Origin: Torreya grandis
Lineage: Eukaryota > Streptophyta > Pinopsida > Cupressales > Taxaceae
Reading direction: 5' to 3'
Assembly: GCA_037957365.1 (NCBI GenBank)
Contig: JARHVA010002684.1
Span: 2,067,501-2,131,500, forward strand
Length of the DNA stretch: 64,000 nt
Numbering within the stretch: the first letter of the stretch is position 1; each line of letters begins with the position of its first letter. This document shows positions 59,981 through 64,000 of the stretch, in pieces. A program made the translations under genes and the position numbers. The notes below the pieces were generated by a model, which worked only from the letters and a program-made list of their open reading frames with translations, made no database searches and had not been told where the DNA came from.

Positions 59981-61480
59981 AATATTACAATTTCCTTGAA
60001 TTTAGTATAAAAATCTTGTGAATACCAAGATATGAATGGTATGGTTTTGGTATTTGGTAATATTTATATTTTCAAACCATTTTTTGGGATTTGTGTGACT
60101 CACTATTTTAATCTATTTACCACTTTTTCATATTATAACTATTTATTTATTTTATATAATTCAATATCATTATAATTATATTATATTTTAACATTTAAAT
60201 TACTATAAAATATTCCTCATTAATATTAAGTTTGAGTTTTTTGTTATATTAGAGTAAGTCTATTTAGATACAATTTACATTTTTATGGGTGGATATATAA
60301 CATTTTAAAGTACAACCCATTTTATATATTATAGAATGAAAATAAATTATATAATTAAGAGGAAAATGTGGGAAATGGGTTAAACTTTTTAACTATGTCA
60401 TAAAAACTATTTGAAGAGGAAGTGACTTCACATATTCTTCAAAATGACTTTGTGTTCTTTTCACTTGAAACATGTTGACATATAATCTGAAGTTGTTGGT
60501 TGCAGATAGTTTTATAATAAACTAGTTAACTTTAGTGAGACTAATGTATTGCAAGGGTTAGTATTAGTTAGATTCCTTAGCATTCATTTAAAAAATAAGT
60601 GGTGCCTATATTTATAGTAATGCATGCACAATACATAATACACAATATTTCCTACTTTAAATCTTATTTTATATATATAACCACTGAATACAATTTTTCA
60701 TATGATCTCTATTATATACCAAAATTACACAAGTTATTATATTTTGTAACCCTTATATAATTTATCTCTATTTACTTCTATTATTCATAGTTATATCTAT
60801 CTATTACAATGTTATGGTATAAATACCAAGTAAAAATAACACAAAGTCAATGGTCATGTCTATGTGATACATACCTTTTCTATAATCATGTTGTCTTTTA
60901 TCTCTAAAAAGCCTCCTTTATTACTGCAACTCTGATCAGTATAATACTCTATTATATTGGCCTAGATGAGTCTTATGATGTTGCAATAATGGAATCAACT
61001 ATGTGGTAGCTATGGTTTGGTTCTTTAACTGATAAAGGATCCTTCCAAAATTTACTTGACTTTTATATATTTGTCTCATCTTTGAGACAACTCTATTTGT
61101 TGATAGGTACTAAAATCTGCCTAAGTGTAACATGTTTTTTGGAATTGCTATAGTACACTATTAGAGATCATAGAGTTGATGTACCTCCTTTGGGTAGATG
61201 CTATTGGTACTTATCATATTATTGATGGCCACATTTTCCTTTGTATCTAAGATTATGTCATTTGGGAGAAGAGAATTTTATAGTGAACCCAAGTAATCAA
61301 TGTGTCTTAATTTTCACCTTCATTTTATCTATTTGAATTTTTAATAACTTGCCATTATAATCCATTTATTCATATATGAGTATCATTTCTCTTTGTTTAT
61401 CTTTGTAGATTTCATGCAAGGATATCATTTAGATCATTCTACAATAGAAGGTATGTGTTGAGGCCTGAAGCTAGTTGAGG
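59981..61480. other. Right flank of element D, no gene seen
   Basis: Strongly AT-rich. Nothing is recognisable on either strand. aatat at 59981-59985 is the candidate right-hand target duplication of D. Confidence 0.4.
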
Positions 61481-63620
61481 CTACACTCAACTATTTTTCC
61501 ATTTCCTCGATCTTAAATTTCTAATATTGTTGAGGAAAACTAAGGGAGTATGTGAAGTAGGTGGATGCATCTTCTAATTTATCCTTCATCTTCCCTACTT
61601 GTTTCTTGTATGATGCTCTGTTGACATGATTTTCTCCCAAAATCTGTCCTAATAACTCCTCCTTGTATTCCTCTCTAGCCTCAATTTTGATGAGGCATAT
61701 ATCCATTGTAGCTCCTATATGTATTATAAAAATTTCCTCTATTTATACTATTTTTTATTCTATTGGTAGTGTTGTGTTTGGATCAAACTATAGTTGTGTG
61801 GTGGTCAGGGTAAATAATCTCTTCTTAATGCACTCTTCCAAATTGACACATTGGGTCATCTGATATCTTTTGGTGATCTAGATGAGAGTTTTAACCACCA
61901 TATACTTATAAATTTGTGTTAGGTTTTATAGTGATACCTTAATTTTTCCTCCAATAGGCTAGACAAAATTTGTAGGAACTAGGATGGTGGATATATTTTA
62001 TTTATGCTTTGCCAGTTCTACTTTGATCCATGCCAATGGATCCATAGGTTTTTTTTAATGATATATCCTACCTCTATTATGATCAAGATATGTAGTGAAA
62101 GCATCTAGGTAGTATCCATGGTACTTGGAATAATCTCTTGTGTCTTCCCTTTCTTCTACACAACCCTTATTTGTTATATTTGCCTCTTTTTTTCTAGTTC
62201 ATTTATTTGTGTGTCCTCTCTCTATTTCAATTTTATTTATGAATACATTTTATAATTTTATTATTATAATTTATTTTTATTTTATTCTTGATTTTTCCTT
62301 TCCTCTTCCTTTGCTTTCTTTTTATGTTCCTTTTTCATACTATTCTCTTATTCTTTCTTTTTATGCTCTTATTCTTCTATAAGTTTTTCCTTTTTTCCTC
62401 CATTACTCTTTTCTCCTCCTGTTCCTATCTTCTCTTTTATTTATCAAGTTTTTATATTTATAATTTTTTTGTAATTATTTTTCTTGTTCTATTTTTTCCT
62501 TTTGGTTTCCCTCTTTTCTACTTTCTCTTTCCCTAATAGTTGTTTATCCTATTAGGTAGCTAATTCTGCAATCTCCTAAATTTTACTATTTTCTTCTTCA
62601 ACTTCCCATTTGAGTTGCTTGTATTTTTGGATCATTTATGATTATATTACTATGTATTTTTATAATATTTTATAAGGCCTCATACACTAGATATATCTTT
62701 TGATTATATTTTAACTCTATTTGTTGGAGTTGTCAAAGTCTTTCCTAGTTGGCTAGGGGTATTAGGGATTCTATGGTGGTTTTATGTAAATCTTCCTATT
62801 TATATTTATCCACTATAATTGTAAACCTATTTATTAATTTCCTTAGTATAAATGAGAATGGTTTGCAATTATTTTATAAGTCTATCTATAAAATCATCTA
62901 AATTTTATGGACTTAACTCAATGTAGTTTAAAATTTCCCTTATCACCCTAATTTGTCTAATAGAGTCTACATTTATATGTAAGATACCTATGTTGCTTAT
63001 TCCTCCTTTGGTGTGGCACATACCTAGAAGGGTGTTAATATATGATACCTCTATAGTTGATTATTTATAATTATCCTCCACCATTTCTATTTAAACCTCT
63101 TATTTAAGAAACTCTAATCTGAGTATGTTACCACATTTTTGGCTTGGTCCTTAGGTCTTTACATTTTATATTTATTATTTCCCATGTATTATAATTATAG
63201 TGAGTGGATACTTACCCTTTTCCTTCCAATGGATTTTGTTGGTATTACCTCAATTTCTTTGATTGTTTGAATTTTTTATTTTAATTGTGAGGATAAGTCT
63301 TCCTCATGTGAGAATTTTATTTTTTTGAGGAAATATGGGGGAGTACCTTCCTCCACCATTTATCCTTCCCCCAATTATTCTCTGGTGGTAGAGTCATTGA
63401 TAGTAAACATGGTTGTGTCTTCCTTTTATACTTCTTCTTCCTCATCTAAAGCCCTCAAATCCATAACTTATTTCTTTGATCTTAAGTATTGTTGGGTACA
63501 AACTTAAGGCTCATATGCCTCTACTCCTCCTATTGGTAATGAACCTTCACTTGTATTGATTATATTTTCTTCCTCTTCTTACTTGTTATGTTGAGGAGCC
63601 TATTTCCACATTACAATGTA
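61480..63620 (-). pseudogene. Decayed minus-strand reading frame, unknown product
   Basis: I cannot assign it. From about 62140 to 61521 a single minus-strand frame runs for over 200 codons with about seven stops: YHGYYLDAFTTYLDHNRGRI, MDPLAWIKVELAKHK, MVVKTLI, MTQCVNLEECIKKRLFTL, then an open 61 codons (61706-61521) with EAREEYKEELLGQILGEN. Upstream, 62560-62140 is Lys/Glu-rich in the minus strand and could have been a coiled coil. Near 63100-63600 the minus strand gives ALDEEEE, GTPPYFLKKIKFSHEEDLS and TWEIINIKCKDLRTKP. It may be one protein of 600-700 residues from another retroelement. Plus-strand Phe/Leu-rich open frames at 62140-62536 are shadows of this run. Confidence 0.4.
62140..62560. 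repeat. Pyrimidine-rich low-complexity tract
   Basis: About 400 bases dominated by T and C on the plus strand (ttcctttcttct-, tccttttggtttccctc-like). It explains the overlapping hydrophobic open frames on that strand. Confidence 0.85.
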
Positions 63621-63790
63621 TTTCAAATATTGTACATTAAAATTTTTTGGACCCCCTTTTTTTGGGAGTATAGGTATGTGGTTTATCTATACTTTTATAT
63701 GACTGGTGTCTTAACCCTTGATTAATGGGGAACCATTATGGGTTGACTTGGCCCATGGTTTTGGTACCCATTTTTTTGTAAAACTACTAT

Positions 63791-64000
63791 GTTAGTTACC
63801 TATTGATGTAATTATATATAGATAGACATATAGTAGGTAATACATTGGAAGAACTGAGTTTGAGAAGGTGAATAGAGTGTGTGAATTCAAGTGTGAATGT
63901 AGGAGAGTTTGTTGATTTCAATTCCAAACAATATGTATGCATTGTAATTGTGAAAATACTAATATGAGAATGGATTATACTCTTGTTGGATTGTAATAAG
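63791..64000 (+). repeat. Possible LTR start, cut by window end
   Basis: tgttagttacctattgatgt, followed by a transcript-like stretch ending gttggattgtaataag, resembles the TGTTAG... start and 3' region of plant copia LTRs. No second copy is in the window, so this is a weak call. Confidence 0.25.

Noticed and set aside
8123..59985. Both D LTR copies as independent solo LTRs
   Set aside because: Neither copy has matching flanking pentamers by itself. A polypurine tract adjoins the left copy, and D-type gag/protease lies between them on the right strand, so a single interrupted element explains more.
62140..62536. Two overlapping Phe/Leu-rich open frames on the plus strand
   Set aside because: They fall in a pyrimidine-rich tract. 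Any frame there is open and hydrophobic, and the minus strand looks more coding.
1..64000. Host genes, tRNA, rRNA, CRISPR arrays or bacterial-type operons
   Set aside because: No exon-like conserved protein, tRNA-like fold or spaced identical repeats were seen. Every recognisable coding trace is from a retroelement or unassigned.

Overview
This is plant nuclear repeat DNA, AT-rich (roughly two thirds A+T by eye), with no host gene, tRNA, rRNA or CRISPR array that I can support. It looks gymnosperm-like and probably coniferous. Reasons: several old, heavily decayed LTR retrotransposons lie nested in one another; an LTR starts TGTAGACACCTAAAA; and there is a Penelope-like element (PLE) with a C-terminal GIY-YIG domain, a class reported from conifers ('Dryad'). 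The taxonomic call is inference. No intact retrotransposon gene remains.

I read the window as one old minus-strand LTR element, D, whose LTRs lie at 8128-8821 and 50559-50862 + 59572-59980. Four other LTR elements have inserted into it. Element E (plus; window start to 8126) sits in D's left LTR. Element I (plus; 10010-25647; perfect 5-bp target duplication ttaac) sits in D's interior, and it carries the PLE cluster (12060-17364; 12-bp target duplication). Element II (minus; 29144-49707) also sits in D's interior. Element III (plus; 50863-59566; duplication aaggg/aagag) sits in D's right LTR. The uninterrupted D LTR at 8.1-8.8 kb acts as the empty-site control for III.

Element II is a 20.6-kb Ty3/gypsy element with recognisable gag, protease, an extra RNase H before the reverse transcriptase, RT with a YMDD box, RT-linked RNase H, and integrase. 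Its LTRs are about 6.5 kb each. Each LTR carries, upstream of its TATA box and in the sense direction, a decayed reading frame of more than 1,000 codons that I cannot assign. D and III carry gag/protease traces but no RT that I can see, so they look non-autonomous. Element I carries an unassigned acidic repetitive reading frame (20.2-21.6 kb), a 63-bp minisatellite and an 86-bp triplication in both LTRs.

The PLE cluster is an inverted terminal-repeat fragment, then a 5'-truncated copy with RT and GIY-YIG traces, then a longer copy whose GIY-YIG core is deleted, all bounded by one target duplication. To the right of D (59981-64000) lies another decayed minus-strand reading frame of unknown function and possibly the edge of a further LTR element.
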